This document shows, one piece after another, positions 1 through 9,400 of a DNA stretch of 64,000 nucleotides (within the stretch, counting starts at the first letter, position 1; every line of letters starts with the position of its first letter). This DNA is from Actinomycetota bacterium (GTDB lineage Bacteria > Actinomycetota > UBA4738 > HRBIN12), in the NCBI GenBank assembly GCA_005884925.1, contig VAYU01000025.1, positions 16,259-80,258 on the forward strand, in the 5' to 3' direction. A program made the translations under genes and the position numbers. The notes beneath the pieces were generated by a model. That model had not been told where the DNA came from and did not search any database. It saw only the letters and a program-made list of their open reading frames with translations.

Positions 1-8
1 TCGATCGC

Positions 9-881
9 TCACCGAGGGTCTGTCCAGCGGTCCAGGACGGCCGCGACCGCCGCCCGGCCGGCCTCGGACAACCGTCCGGCCCCCACGGCCAGATCCAGCG
101 CCACCCGACACATCGCGACATAGGCAGACACCGTGTCCGGCGCGTGTCGTTCGAGCGCGTCGAGGTTCCGGGTGATCGTCGTCGTGTCACCCCGGACGGC
201 CGGACCGGTGAGCGCCACCGCGGTTCCCAACCTCGCGATGTTGTCGAGCGTGGCCATCTGGAGCGGATGCATCGCGTCCGCGGGATCGGGCACGCCGGCC
301 ACGGCGAACAACCGCTCGGCGATGGCCGTCGTCGCCACGAGGTAGTTCGATGCGAAGACCGCGGCGGCGTGATACAGCGGGCGAAGATCGTCGCGGAGAC
401 GGAACGGCGCGGCGCCCAGCTCGCTCGCGAGCCACTCACCGAGCGTGAAGCCCTCATCGTCGTCGGCCGTGACGGCGATCCGACAGCCCGGGAGGGTGCG
501 GATGGCCCCGTCGACGTCCGGGAAGGTCTGCAGCGGATGGGTCGCCAGGCGGCGCGCCCCTCGTTCGCGGAGAGCGAGGAGGACGTCGAGGCCGGTCGCC
601 CCCGACAGGTGCGTCACCCAGCTGCCCGAGGGCACCGTCCCCGCCCTGGCAAGCTCCGCCACGACCGTACCCAGGGCGTCGTCGGGAACCCCCAGCAGCA
701 GGAGGTCGCCGAGCGCGGCCGTCTCCGCGGCGGGAAGGACCGGAACCCCCGGCAACCACGCAGCTGCGCGCTCGGTCGTCGCGCCGCGACCAGAGACGGC
801 GGCCACGTGGTGTCCAGCACGAGCGAGCAGGACGGCGACGGCGGTGCCCACACGCCCGGCGCCGATCACGGCGATCCTCAC
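9..881 (-). CDS. Rossmann-like / DUF2520-type NAD(P)-binding protein
   Basis: Translation from GTG at 879-881: VRIAVIGAGRVGTAVAVLLARAGH (GxGxxG), then HPLQTFPD and HAAAVFASNYLV typical of DUF2520; overlaps upstream stop by GTGA. Upstream part of the 755-aa ORF is out-of-frame read-through. Confidence 0.85.
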   Translation of the reverse strand: MRIAVIGAGRVGTAVAVLLARAGHHVAAVSGRGATTERAAAWLPGVPVLPAAETAALGDLLLLGVPDDALGTVVAELARAGTVPSGSWVTHLSGATGLDVLLALRERGARRLATHPLQTFPDVDGAIRTLPGCRIAVTADDDEGFTLGEWLASELGAAPFRLRDDLRPLYHAAAVFASNYLVATTAIAERLFAVAGVPDPADAMHPLQMATLDNIARLGTAVALTGPAVRGDTTTITRNLDALERHAPDTVSAYVAMCRVALDLAVGAGRLSEAGRAAVAAVLDRWTDPR

Positions 882-2203
882 GACGCCGATCCCGAGGGAT
901 CGAGCGAGGACGGACTCCACAGCAGGGGCCCGGCCGGGCGAGGCGCGCCTGGCGGCAACGTGAGGGGACGGAGCTCGCGGGCCCGGACGAAGGAGAGCTC
1001 GCCGTCCTGCAACAGGATGAGGTCGCCGCCCGCCGTGACCGTCGCCTCGATCGTGGCCGCGTCGGTCTGGTCGACGAGCTCGGGCACGCGCAGACCGACA
1101 CCCGGGCCCATCGTGATGCGATAGACACCGCGAACGCCGCGATACAGGCCAAGCACGTAGGCATCCCCGGCGTCCCAGGACCACGTGAGGAACTCGTCGA
1201 CCAGCAGCGGCTGGCTCCTCCTGCCGAACGGGACGGGACCGTTCTGTGAGGGGGATCGGTGGTAGAGCTCCAGGCCCGGCGGCGGCCGGCCCGTCTCGCC
1301 CGAGCCTGGTCGTGGGACCGGGGTGACGAGGAAGTCGCCGCGGGTGGACAAACTCACGAGCGCGTGGTCGTCGATGAACCGCTCCGTGTAGCCGCCGCCG
1401 ATGAAGACGATCGACGCCGCCGTCCTTCGCGCGGCAACCACGTAGATGAATGTCCCGTCCCGTGCGATCGTCAGGGGGAGGCCGCACATCGGCCCGTCGT
1501 ACCGGACGTCGGACGTGCCGAACGACACGATATGGCTGGTGATCACGACGTGTCGGAGACAGCCGTGGGTGCGATCTCCGAACCGCAGCGAGGTCACGTC
1601 CTGGCCGCCGGACGACCAGGTCACGAGGTCGCCGGCGGCGACGCGGATCGCGCGGCCGTCCGGTGTGAGGAAGTGCAGGATGCTGGCAACCTGCCGACGT
1701 CCTTCGCTCGAGGTCACTCCGACCCAGCCGGGGGTCACGCTCGATGCGTCGACGAGGGTGGTCGGCTCCTCGACGCTCGGCCCGCGCGCGACCCGACCCG
1801 TCCGGAGATCCCACGTCCACAGCACCCAACCGTGTGGATCCTGCGCCGCGTAGATCAGGGTCCCGTCCAGACCCGACGCCGGACCGTTCGCGGTCGCGGG
1901 TGTGGCGGCCGGCGTGTGCGAGCTGATGAAGACGAACGCGCCGACCGCGACGGCGACGATGAGGCCGGAGGTGATCCACGCGCGGGGTCGGGCTCGTGCA
2001 TCGCGGGAGCTCCGTCCCGCCGACCGCGGTTCCTCCGGAGGCACATCGACGCGATCCCGGCGTTCGGGGGACGAGACCTGCCGGTGAGCTGAACGAGGTG
2101 TCTCCGGCGGCGCCGACGTGAAGAGACCCGTCCCGCACTCCGGGCAGGTGCTCGACGGCGTCTCCCCCGACCAGTCGCAGCGGAGGCAGAGCTTGTCGCT
2201 CAT
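878..2203 (-). CDS. Zinc-ribbon N-terminal, single-TM hypothetical protein
   Basis: Starts MSDKLCLRCDWSGETPSSTCPECGTGLF (CxxC...CxxC), TM segment AWITSGLIVAVAVGAFVFI, WD40-like extracytoplasmic part; start overlaps folK stop. Confidence 0.7.
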   Translation of the reverse strand: MSDKLCLRCDWSGETPSSTCPECGTGLFTSAPPETPRSAHRQVSSPERRDRVDVPPEEPRSAGRSSRDARARPRAWITSGLIVAVAVGAFVFISSHTPAATPATANGPASGLDGTLIYAAQDPHGWVLWTWDLRTGRVARGPSVEEPTTLVDASSVTPGWVGVTSSEGRRQVASILHFLTPDGRAIRVAAGDLVTWSSGGQDVTSLRFGDRTHGCLRHVVITSHIVSFGTSDVRYDGPMCGLPLTIARDGTFIYVVAARRTAASIVFIGGGYTERFIDDHALVSLSTRGDFLVTPVPRPGSGETGRPPPGLELYHRSPSQNGPVPFGRRSQPLLVDEFLTWSWDAGDAYVLGLYRGVRGVYRITMGPGVGLRVPELVDQTDAATIEATVTAGGDLILLQDGELSFVRARELRPLTLPPGAPRPAGPLLWSPSSLDPSGSAS

Positions 2204-2691
2204 GGGAGGACCAGCGGGGGGGCGTAGGGCCGCGCTGTGTCGCCGTCGACGGCCAGGTCGAGGACCCGTGTTCCATCCGCGAGGACGGGATCCGGGTCGA
2301 TCTCCAGCAGGGGCAGGACGACGAACGAGCGCTCGGTCATGCGCGGATGCGGGATCGTGAGGGTCGGCTCGTTCACGATCAGGTCGTCGTAGATCAGGAC
2401 GTCGATGTCGATCGTCCGCGGGCCCCAACGGACCCCGCGCGTGCGCCCGAGCTCGGCTTCCACACGGTTGCACGCCGCCAGCACCTCGTGCGGCCCGGCC
2501 TCGGTCTCCGTGCGGACCACGGCGTTCAGGTAGGGAGGCTGGTCGGGCGGGCCGCCCATGGGCTCGGTCTCCCAGATCCGCGAGGAGGCTACCGCGCGCA
2601 CGCCTTCGGCCGCGAGCAGGTCGACCGCCGCTTGGAGGGAACGCAGACGGTCGCCGAGGTTCGCGCCCAGCCCCAGGGTCGCCACGTGCAT
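2200..2691 (-). CDS. folK: 2-amino-4-hydroxy-6-hydroxymethyldihydropteridine diphosphokinase
   Basis: MHVATLGLGANLGDRLRSLQAAVDLL...ETEPMGGPPDQPPYLNAVV...RWGPRTIDIDVLIYDD...PHPRMTERSFVVLPLLEI. Confidence 0.95.
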   Translation of the reverse strand: MHVATLGLGANLGDRLRSLQAAVDLLAAEGVRAVASSRIWETEPMGGPPDQPPYLNAVVRTETEAGPHEVLAACNRVEAELGRTRGVRWGPRTIDIDVLIYDDLIVNEPTLTIPHPRMTERSFVVLPLLEIDPDPVLADGTRVLDLAVDGDTARPYAPPLVLP

Positions 2692-2696
2692 CGCGC

Positions 2697-3047
2697 TCAG
2701 CGTTCCGGGAGCGTCACCGCCGCGGCGACGCCCTGGATCCCGAGGCGCATCGCTGCATCCGGCTTGTGGACGATCACCGTGGCGCTGACGATGCGATCGA
2801 ACGTCAGGCACTCGCGCGCGACGGCCTGGGCCATCGACTCGATCAGATCGAACGACCCCTCCCCGACGATGCCCCGGACACGCTCGGTGACGTCGCGGTA
2901 GTCGGCCGTCGCGTCGATGCGGTCATCGCCGACGTCGATCTCGAGGTCGAGGTCCACGACGAACGGCTGCGCCGCGTCCTTCTCCCCCGGGCGCGCACCG
3001 TGACGACCTTCCACCTCGATGCCGGACAGGAACACCCGCGAGCTCAT
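2697..3047 (-). CDS. folB: Dihydroneopterin aldolase
   Basis: MSSRVFLSGIEVEGRHGARPGEK...PFVVDLDLEIDV...DDRIDATADYRDV..., adjacent to folK/folP. Confidence 0.92.
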   Translation of the reverse strand: MSSRVFLSGIEVEGRHGARPGEKDAAQPFVVDLDLEIDVGDDRIDATADYRDVTERVRGIVGEGSFDLIESMAQAVARECLTFDRIVSATVIVHKPDAAMRLGIQGVAAAVTLPER

Positions 3048-3895
3048 GCGTTCGGTCCCACCTCCTGCCCGGAGGGGTCGGGCACGGTCGACCCGTTGGC
3101 ATCGTCCCCCTCGCCCGGCACCAGGTCCACCCATCCCGGCCGACGCTCCAGCTGGAGCGTCGTGATCCCGCCGTGGTCGTGCGGCGCGCGGAGGTAGCGG
3201 GCGCGCAGGTACTCGAGGATCATCACGCCGATCGTGTCGAAGGCATCGTCGAGGAGCAGATGACCCGACTCGGGGACGAACCCGAGCGTCGAGGCGGGGA
3301 TCGCCGCGCTCAGCCGTTCGGCGATCCCCGGATCGACGATGCGGTCTTCGTCGCCGTGGAGCATGAACACGGGTTGCTCCCACGAGGCCATCGCGTCCTC
3401 GAGGCCGGTGACGTCGTCACCGGCCTCGAGGACGGCGCGACCCCGCGCGTACGCGCCGGGATCGCGCTGCCACCGCACGAGGTACCCCTCCTCGTCCGCG
3501 AGCGCGAGCGGCTCGACGTGCGCGAACACGAGCGCTTCCTCCGCCGTCTCGGGGAGGACCGGGACCCCTGTGGGGCCGACCGAACCGAGCAGCACGACCG
3601 CGTCCACGTCGGTTCCGCCACCGTCGAACGCCAGGATCTGCGCGACGCGTCCGCCGGTCCCGTGCCCGACCAGCGCGGCTCGCTCGATCCCGAGCTCGCG
3701 CAGGCGGCCGCGGACCGCGGCCGCCTGCGCTCGCGACCCATCGCCCTGCAGGCCGGCGAGGTCCGCGACTAGGACGCGGAACCGGGTCGCCAGCAGTGGA
3801 ACGAGCTGCCGGAACGCGTACCCGCCGAACGGGAACCCCGGCAGGAGCACGACGGGCTCCCCATCGCCGGTCGTCTCGAACGGCAGCTCGTTCAC
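3044..3895 (-). CDS. Alpha/beta hydrolase
   Basis: VVLLPGFPFGGYAFRQLVPLL, nucleophile elbow LVGHGTGG, HGDEDRIVDP, SGHLLLDDA; overlaps folB and folP by short start/stop overlaps. Confidence 0.88.
   Translation of the reverse strand: MNELPFETTGDGEPVVLLPGFPFGGYAFRQLVPLLATRFRVLVADLAGLQGDGSRAQAAAVRGRLRELGIERAALVGHGTGGRVAQILAFDGGGTDVDAVVLLGSVGPTGVPVLPETAEEALVFAHVEPLALADEEGYLVRWQRDPGAYARGRAVLEAGDDVTGLEDAMASWEQPVFMLHGDEDRIVDPGIAERLSAAIPASTLGFVPESGHLLLDDAFDTIGVMILEYLRARYLRAPHDHGGITTLQLERRPGWVDLVPGEGDDANGSTVPDPSGQEVGPNA
3141..3162. repeat. 22-bp exact palindrome inside CDS
   Basis: CGACGCTCCAG|CTGGAGCGTCG. Confidence 0.95.
3295..3330. repeat. 12-bp inverted repeat, 12-nt spacer, inside CDS
   Basis: CGGGGATCGCCG at 3295-3306 and CGGCGATCCCCG at 3319-3330. 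Confidence 0.95.
3394..3434. repeat. 19-bp perfect inverted repeat, 3-nt spacer, inside CDS
   Basis: CGTCCTCGAGGCCGGTGAC gtc GTCACCGGCCTCGAGGACG. Confidence 0.97.
3698..3730. repeat. 16-bp perfect inverted repeat, 1-nt spacer, inside CDS
   Basis: GCGCAGGCGGCCGCGG a CCGCGGCCGCCTGCGC. Confidence 0.97.
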
Positions 3896-4749
3896 GCCGG
3901 CTCCCGGACGACCGCGTCGGCGACCTTGAGCGCCCGGACGGTCGCCTGGACGTCGTGCACGCGCACCAGGTCCGCGCCGTGTGCCGCCGCGAGCACCGCC
4001 ACGGCGAGCGAGCCTTCGAGACGAGCCGCCGGATCCTCGACACCGGTCAGCGTTCCGATGAAGCGCTTGCGGGATGCCCCGACCATGACCGCGGCGCCCA
4101 GCATCCGCAGCGTCGGAACCGCGCGCAGGAGCGCGAGGTTGTGGTCCACGTTCTTGCCGAACCCGATCCCGGGGTCGATGCAGACGCGCTCCTCGGGGAT
4201 GCCGGCGAACACGGCTGCCTCGATCCGCTCGCGCAGGAACTCGTTCACCTCGGCCACGACGTCGTCGTAGCGCGGGTCTTCCTGCATCGTCTTCGGCTCA
4301 CCGAGCATGTGCATCAGCACGATCCCGGCGCGGGCACCGGAGACGATCTCCAGGAGCCTCCCGTCGCGACCGCCTGCGATGTCGTTGACGACGCAAGCGC
4401 CGGCGTCCAGCGCAACCCTCGCCACCTCCGGCTTGTGCGTGTCGACGCTGATAGGCGTCCCGGGCCGGGCCTTCGCGAGTCCCTCGATCACGGGAACCAC
4501 ACGCCGGAGCTCCTCGTCGGCCTCCACGGGATCGGAGCCGGGGCGGGTCGACTCACCGCCCACGTCCACGAGGTCCGCGCCATCGTCGACCAGCCGCGCG
4601 GCGTGGGCCACCGCATCCTCGGCGCTCGCGAACAGCGCGCCGTCGCTGAAGGAGTCCGGCGTGACGTTGACGATGCCCATCACCAACGTGCGCTCGCCGA
4701 GCGTGAACACCACGTCGCGGCATATCCAGATCCGAGCCCCATCCGGCAT
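3892..4749 (-). CDS. folP: Dihydropteroate synthase
   Basis: LVMGIVNVTPDSFSDGALF...DLVDVGGESTRPGSDPV...ISVDTHKPEVA...ACVVNDIAGG...DPGIGFGKNVDHNLALL...GASRKRFIG. Confidence 0.97.
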   Translation of the reverse strand: MPDGARIWICRDVVFTLGERTLVMGIVNVTPDSFSDGALFASAEDAVAHAARLVDDGADLVDVGGESTRPGSDPVEADEELRRVVPVIEGLAKARPGTPISVDTHKPEVARVALDAGACVVNDIAGGRDGRLLEIVSGARAGIVLMHMLGEPKTMQEDPRYDDVVAEVNEFLRERIEAAVFAGIPEERVCIDPGIGFGKNVDHNLALLRAVPTLRMLGAAVMVGASRKRFIGTLTGVEDPAARLEGSLAVAVLAAAHGADLVRVHDVQATVRALKVADAVVREPA

Positions 4750-4788
4750 AGGGCCATCGTAGATGTGCGGCGCGGAACCGGCCCTCCT

Positions 4789-5901
4789 TCAGGCGGGCTG
4801 CACCGACCAGGCGATCGGACCGGAGACCGACCAGCCGTCGGGAGGCGTGAGCGGTCCGGTGCTCGTGCCGTCCGGATTCATGAAGACGGCGGTACCCCGG
4901 TCGTCCTCGATCAGGAGGCGGGACCCGTCGGGCGACCAGGTGACGGTGTACCAGTTGCCGCTCGTGGCATCGGTCACGCGTCGCACGTTCGAGCCATCCG
5001 CGTCCATCAGCCAGATCGCGCCGCTGTTCCCATCGGATTCCTGCTCCGAGAACGCGATCGCCGAACCGTCCGGCGATAACGCCACCCACCCCACGTGCCG
5101 CGGCAGGTCCGCGAGCACGCGCGAGCCGCTGCCGTCGGCGTTCGCGACCCAGACGTCCCCACTGGCGTAGTAGATACGCGAGCTGTCCGGCGACCACGAA
5201 GGGGAATCCTGGTTCGGGCCGCCGGTCCGCTGCCAGAGCACGCGCTCGTTCGTGCCGTCGACATCCACCACGTGGATGCCTCCGTCCTGTTCGGAATAGA
5301 ACGCGATCGTCCGACCGTCCGGCGACCAGGCGATCTCGCCCATCTGCGCATCACGCTTGACGACGCGGAAGTTCGAGCCGTCGAGGTCGATCATGCAGAG
5401 CGAGTTGATCCCCTCCGTGTATCTCCGGACGAACGCGATCGTTCGGCCATCCGGGGAGAACGAGGGGCTGTCGTCGCTGGCGAAGCTGAATCGGGCGATC
5501 TGGGGATCCGCTTGGTGATCCGCAGGCAGACCGGTCAACTGCCGGAACCCGGTTCCGTCCGATCTCATCACCGCGATCACCAACCCGGTCGTCGACCCAC
5601 GCAACTGGGCGGCGAAGGCGAGGAGCCCATCGGAGGTGGCGGGCGCGACGGAAGCCGTTGCGGTCGCGGTCGGCGTCGCACCCGTCGCGGCCGGAGCTCG
5701 ATCGTCCGTGCCGCGCGCCCTGAGCAGCAAGCCGAACCCCGCGGCCGCGACGACCGTTGCGAGGAGGATCACGCCGACCCGGCGCGCTGCGGACGCGGGC
5801 AGCTCCTGCGGCTCCTTCGGTCCGAGAGTGCGCGCTCGCGCGTACACGTCCGGAACGTCGAGGTCGTCGAGCGAACGGAAGCGGTCATGGATGTCAGTCA
5901 C
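4789..5901 (-). CDS. TolB/PD40-type beta-propeller protein with N-terminal TM (possible sigma-linked sensor/anti-sigma)
   Basis: Repeated FSPDGRTIAF/WSPDGRTIAF/LSPDGSAIAF blades; TM VGVILLATVVAAAGFGLLL; 8-bp overlap with upstream ECF sigma ORF. Confidence 0.75.
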   Translation of the reverse strand: MTDIHDRFRSLDDLDVPDVYARARTLGPKEPQELPASAARRVGVILLATVVAAAGFGLLLRARGTDDRAPAATGATPTATATASVAPATSDGLLAFAAQLRGSTTGLVIAVMRSDGTGFRQLTGLPADHQADPQIARFSFASDDSPSFSPDGRTIAFVRRYTEGINSLCMIDLDGSNFRVVKRDAQMGEIAWSPDGRTIAFYSEQDGGIHVVDVDGTNERVLWQRTGGPNQDSPSWSPDSSRIYYASGDVWVANADGSGSRVLADLPRHVGWVALSPDGSAIAFSEQESDGNSGAIWLMDADGSNVRRVTDATSGNWYTVTWSPDGSRLLIEDDRGTAVFMNPDGTSTGPLTPPDGWSVSGPIAWSVQPA

Positions 5902-6358
5902 CGGTCTCCTCCAAGAGAGGGCGCAGGCGCTTCCGCGCTTGCGCGAGATGCACCCGGACGGTCGCCTGGCTGCAGCCCAAGATGCGGGCCACGTCGCGGG
6001 TCGAGAGGTCGGCGTACTCGTGCAGGACGGCGGCGGCGCGCTGGTTCGGGCTCAGGCTCGCGAGCGCGTGGACCAGATCCGCGACCGGTTCCGGCATCTG
6101 GTAGCTGAGCGTCGGCATCTCGCCGGAGCGACGGCTCCGCGCCTTCAGCTCCCCCGCCGCGATCCGGAACGACGCCCGCCAGATCCACCGGTCGTGATCG
6201 CGAACGGCGTCTCCACGCCCGAGCGCCTGTGCGAACGCCTCCGCCATCGCGTCGGTCGCGACGTCCGGGTCGGCCGTGAAGGCGACCAGCGATCGCCAGA
6301 GCTTGGCGCCCTGCTCCCTCCACACCCGCTCGACCGCGTCGTGCGGCTCGATGCTCAC
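5894..6358 (-). CDS. ECF-type RNA polymerase sigma factor
   Basis: Region 2-like HDAVERVWREQGAKLWRSLVAFTADPDVATDAMAEAFAQAL; region 4 LSPNQRAAAVLHEYADLSTRDVARILGCSQATVRVHLAQARKRLRPLL; GTG start assigned. Confidence 0.85.
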   Translation of the reverse strand: MSIEPHDAVERVWREQGAKLWRSLVAFTADPDVATDAMAEAFAQALGRGDAVRDHDRWIWRASFRIAAGELKARSRRSGEMPTLSYQMPEPVADLVHALASLSPNQRAAAVLHEYADLSTRDVARILGCSQATVRVHLAQARKRLRPLLEETGD

Positions 6359-6443
6359 CGCTGCATCCTGCACCACACCGGTACAGGAACGCCGGGCGAG
6401 GGAACCGTGTAGGCGGTACGCTCGGCCGTCCACGGGAGGCCGG

Positions 6444-9400
6444 ATGACCTGCACGAACTGCGGCACCGAGAACAGGCCCGGGCGCAAGTTCTGCGCGAGC
6501 TGCGGCGTGGCCCTCTCGACGACCTGCCCGTCGTGCGGCGCCGCGAACGAACCGACCGACCGTTTCTGCGGCGAATGCGGAACGTCCCTCGCTCCGGGCG
6601 TCGCACCGGACGAACGCGCTGCCCCGGTGGCCGAGCGACGGCTCGTGTCCGTCCTGTTCATGGACCTCGTCGGCTTCACCGCCGCGTCGGAATCACGCGA
6701 CGCGGAAGATGTCCGGGACCTGCTCTCGCGCTACTTCGACATCGCTCGAACCGTCGTCGGGCGCTACGGCGGAACGATCGAGAAGTTCATCGGTGACGCC
6801 GTGATGGCGGTCTGGGGGACGCCGATCACCCGCGAGGACGATGCCGAGCGCGCGGTCCGAACGGCGCTCGAACTGGTCGCGGCCATGCCCGCCCTCGGCG
6901 CAGAAGCCGACGTCGACGGCCTCGCCGCGCGCGCCGGCGTGGCGACGGGCGAAACCGCGGTCACGCTCGACGCCGAGGGACAGGGCATGGTCGCCGGCGA
7001 CATCGTGAACACCGCCTCTCGCGTCCAGTCGGCCGCCCCGCGCGGGGGTGTCTTCGTGACCGATGCAACGCGCCGCGCCACCGATGCCGCGGTCGCGTAC
7101 GAAGAGGTTGGACCGCACGAGCTGAAGGGCAAGGCCGAGCCGCTCATGCTGCATCATGCCCTGCGCGTCGTTGCGCTCCGAGGAGGGGAGCTCCGGTCGA
7201 CGGGATTGGAATCGCCCTTCGTCGGGCGCGATCGGGAGCTCCGCTTGGTGAAGGAGCTGTTCCACGCCAGTGCGGATCAACGGCGAACGCATCTGATGGC
7301 CGTGACCGGCGTGGCTGGGATCGGCAAGTCTCGGCTCGGATGGGAGTTCTTCAAATACGTCGACGGTCTGGCGGACGATGTGTACTGGCATCGGGGACGC
7401 TGCATCGCGTACGGCGAGGGCGTCACCTACTGGGCACTCGCCGAGATGGTGCGAGGTCGCGCCGGGATCGCCGAGGACGAGGTCCCGGCATCGGCTGCCG
7501 AGAAGCTCTCCGACCTGGTCGCGCGGTTCGTCGGCGACATGGAGGAACGTCGCTGGATCGAGGGACGATTGGGCCAGCTGCTCGGTTTGGAGGACCGGGC
7601 CACCGCATCGCGCGACGACCTGTTCGCGGCGTGGCGCCGATTCGTCGAACGGATCGCGCAACGTGGTCCCGTCGTGCTGGTCTTCGAAGATCTGCAGTGG
7701 GCAGATCCCGAGCTCCTCGATTTCATCGACCATCTGCTCGACTGGAGCCGCGATCAGCCCATCTTCGTGCTGGGTCTCGCACGTCCCGAGATCGTCGACC
7801 GCCGGGCCGGCTGGGGAACGGGGAGACGCGGCGTCACGTCGCTCTTCCTCGAACCGCTCGATGACACGACGATGGAAGCGCTCCTGCACGGGATGGTGCC
7901 GGGCCTCCCCGAGCTCGTTGGCCGCAAGATCCGGGAACGCTCCGAAGGGATCCCGCTCTACGCCGTCGAGACCGTGCGGATGCTCCTGGATCGAGGGCTG
8001 CTTCGCCGTGACGGGAACCGCTTCGAGCCCACCGGTCCGATCGAGGACCTGGACGTCCCGGAAACCCTCCACACGCTGATCCAGGCGCGACTGGACGGCC
8101 TCGCGCCGGAAGATCGGGCGTTGCTGCAAGACGCTTCCGTCCTCGGCAAGACCTTCCCGCCGGACACGCTCGCCGCACTCACGGGCCGCGACGAGCACGC
8201 GGTCCGCAAGACCCTCGAGGGGCTCGTCCGTCGTGAGTTCCTCGCGGTCCAGACCGACGAGCGTTCGCCCGAGCGGGGACAGTTCGGATTCCTGCAGTCC
8301 CTGATGCAGCGCGTCGCGTACGAGACGTTGTCGCGGCGTGACCGCAAGGCGAAGCACCTCGCGATCGCGCGATGGCTCGAGGACTCGTGGGCCGGCGATG
8401 ACGACGAGATCGTCGAGGTGATCGCGTCGCACTACCTCGAGGCGTATCGAGCGGATCCCGAAGCGGAGGACGCACACGCCCTTCGAGCGAATGCGCGCGT
8501 GGCGCTCGCGCGAGCGGGGGACCGTGCGCGCGCGCTTGCGGCCGCCCGTCAGGCTCGCGGCTATTACCAACGTGCAGCAGAGCTCGCGGACGAGCCGTCC
8601 GAGGAGGCCGGGTTGCTCGAGCAGATCGGGATGACGCACCGTGAGGACGGCGATCCTGCCGACGCCCTCACCGCGTTCGAGCGCTCGCACGCGTTGTTCT
8701 CCGAAGAGGGACTGCATCACGACGCCGCGCGGCTTTCGGCACGCATGGGCGAGGCGCTCTGGCTCTTGGGGAGGCCGGACGAGGGAGCCGCGCGCATGGA
8801 GCAAGCCCTCGGTTCGCTCGGCGAGGACGAGCAGGATCGCGATCTCGCGACGCTCGCGGCGCAGATGGGCCGGATCCTCTTCTTCCTCGGCCGGCTCGAT
8901 GACTCCTGGGACCGATCGGAGGCCGCGCTCCGCACGGCGGAGGCGATGTGGCTCCCGGACGTTCTCTCCGAAGCGCTCAACACGAAGGCGCTCGTGCTCA
9001 GCACGCGGGATCGGCCCGAGGAGTCCTTGGCGCTGCTCACGCGCAGCCTCGAACTTGCGCGCGAGGGCGACGTCCCGAACTCCGCCCTCCGGGCGTATAC
9101 GAACCTCTCGAACCACATGATGGAGCTCGAACGGTGGGACGACGCGGCCTCCTATCAGGAGGAAGGCGGGAAGCTTGCCGAACGGGTGGGCTTCCGATCC
9201 TCGTGGTGGTTCCTGCAGCAACACGTCGGTTTCCGGCTGCTGGCCCTCGGGCGATGGGATGAGATGCTCGCGATGATCGAAGCGTTGCCAGCTCCCGAGG
9301 ACGACCCCGCGGTTCTGGCCGGCCGCGACGGACTGGCATGGGCAGCCATGCAGATCTCGACGCGCAGAGGCCGGCTCGAGGACGCGGACCGATACGCCGC

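Noticed and set aside
882-2276. N-terminal part of the 755-aa minus-strand ORF 9..2276
   Set aside because: Arg/Pro-rich out-of-frame read-through opposite the real frame of 878-2203; the real DUF2520-like CDS starts at 881.
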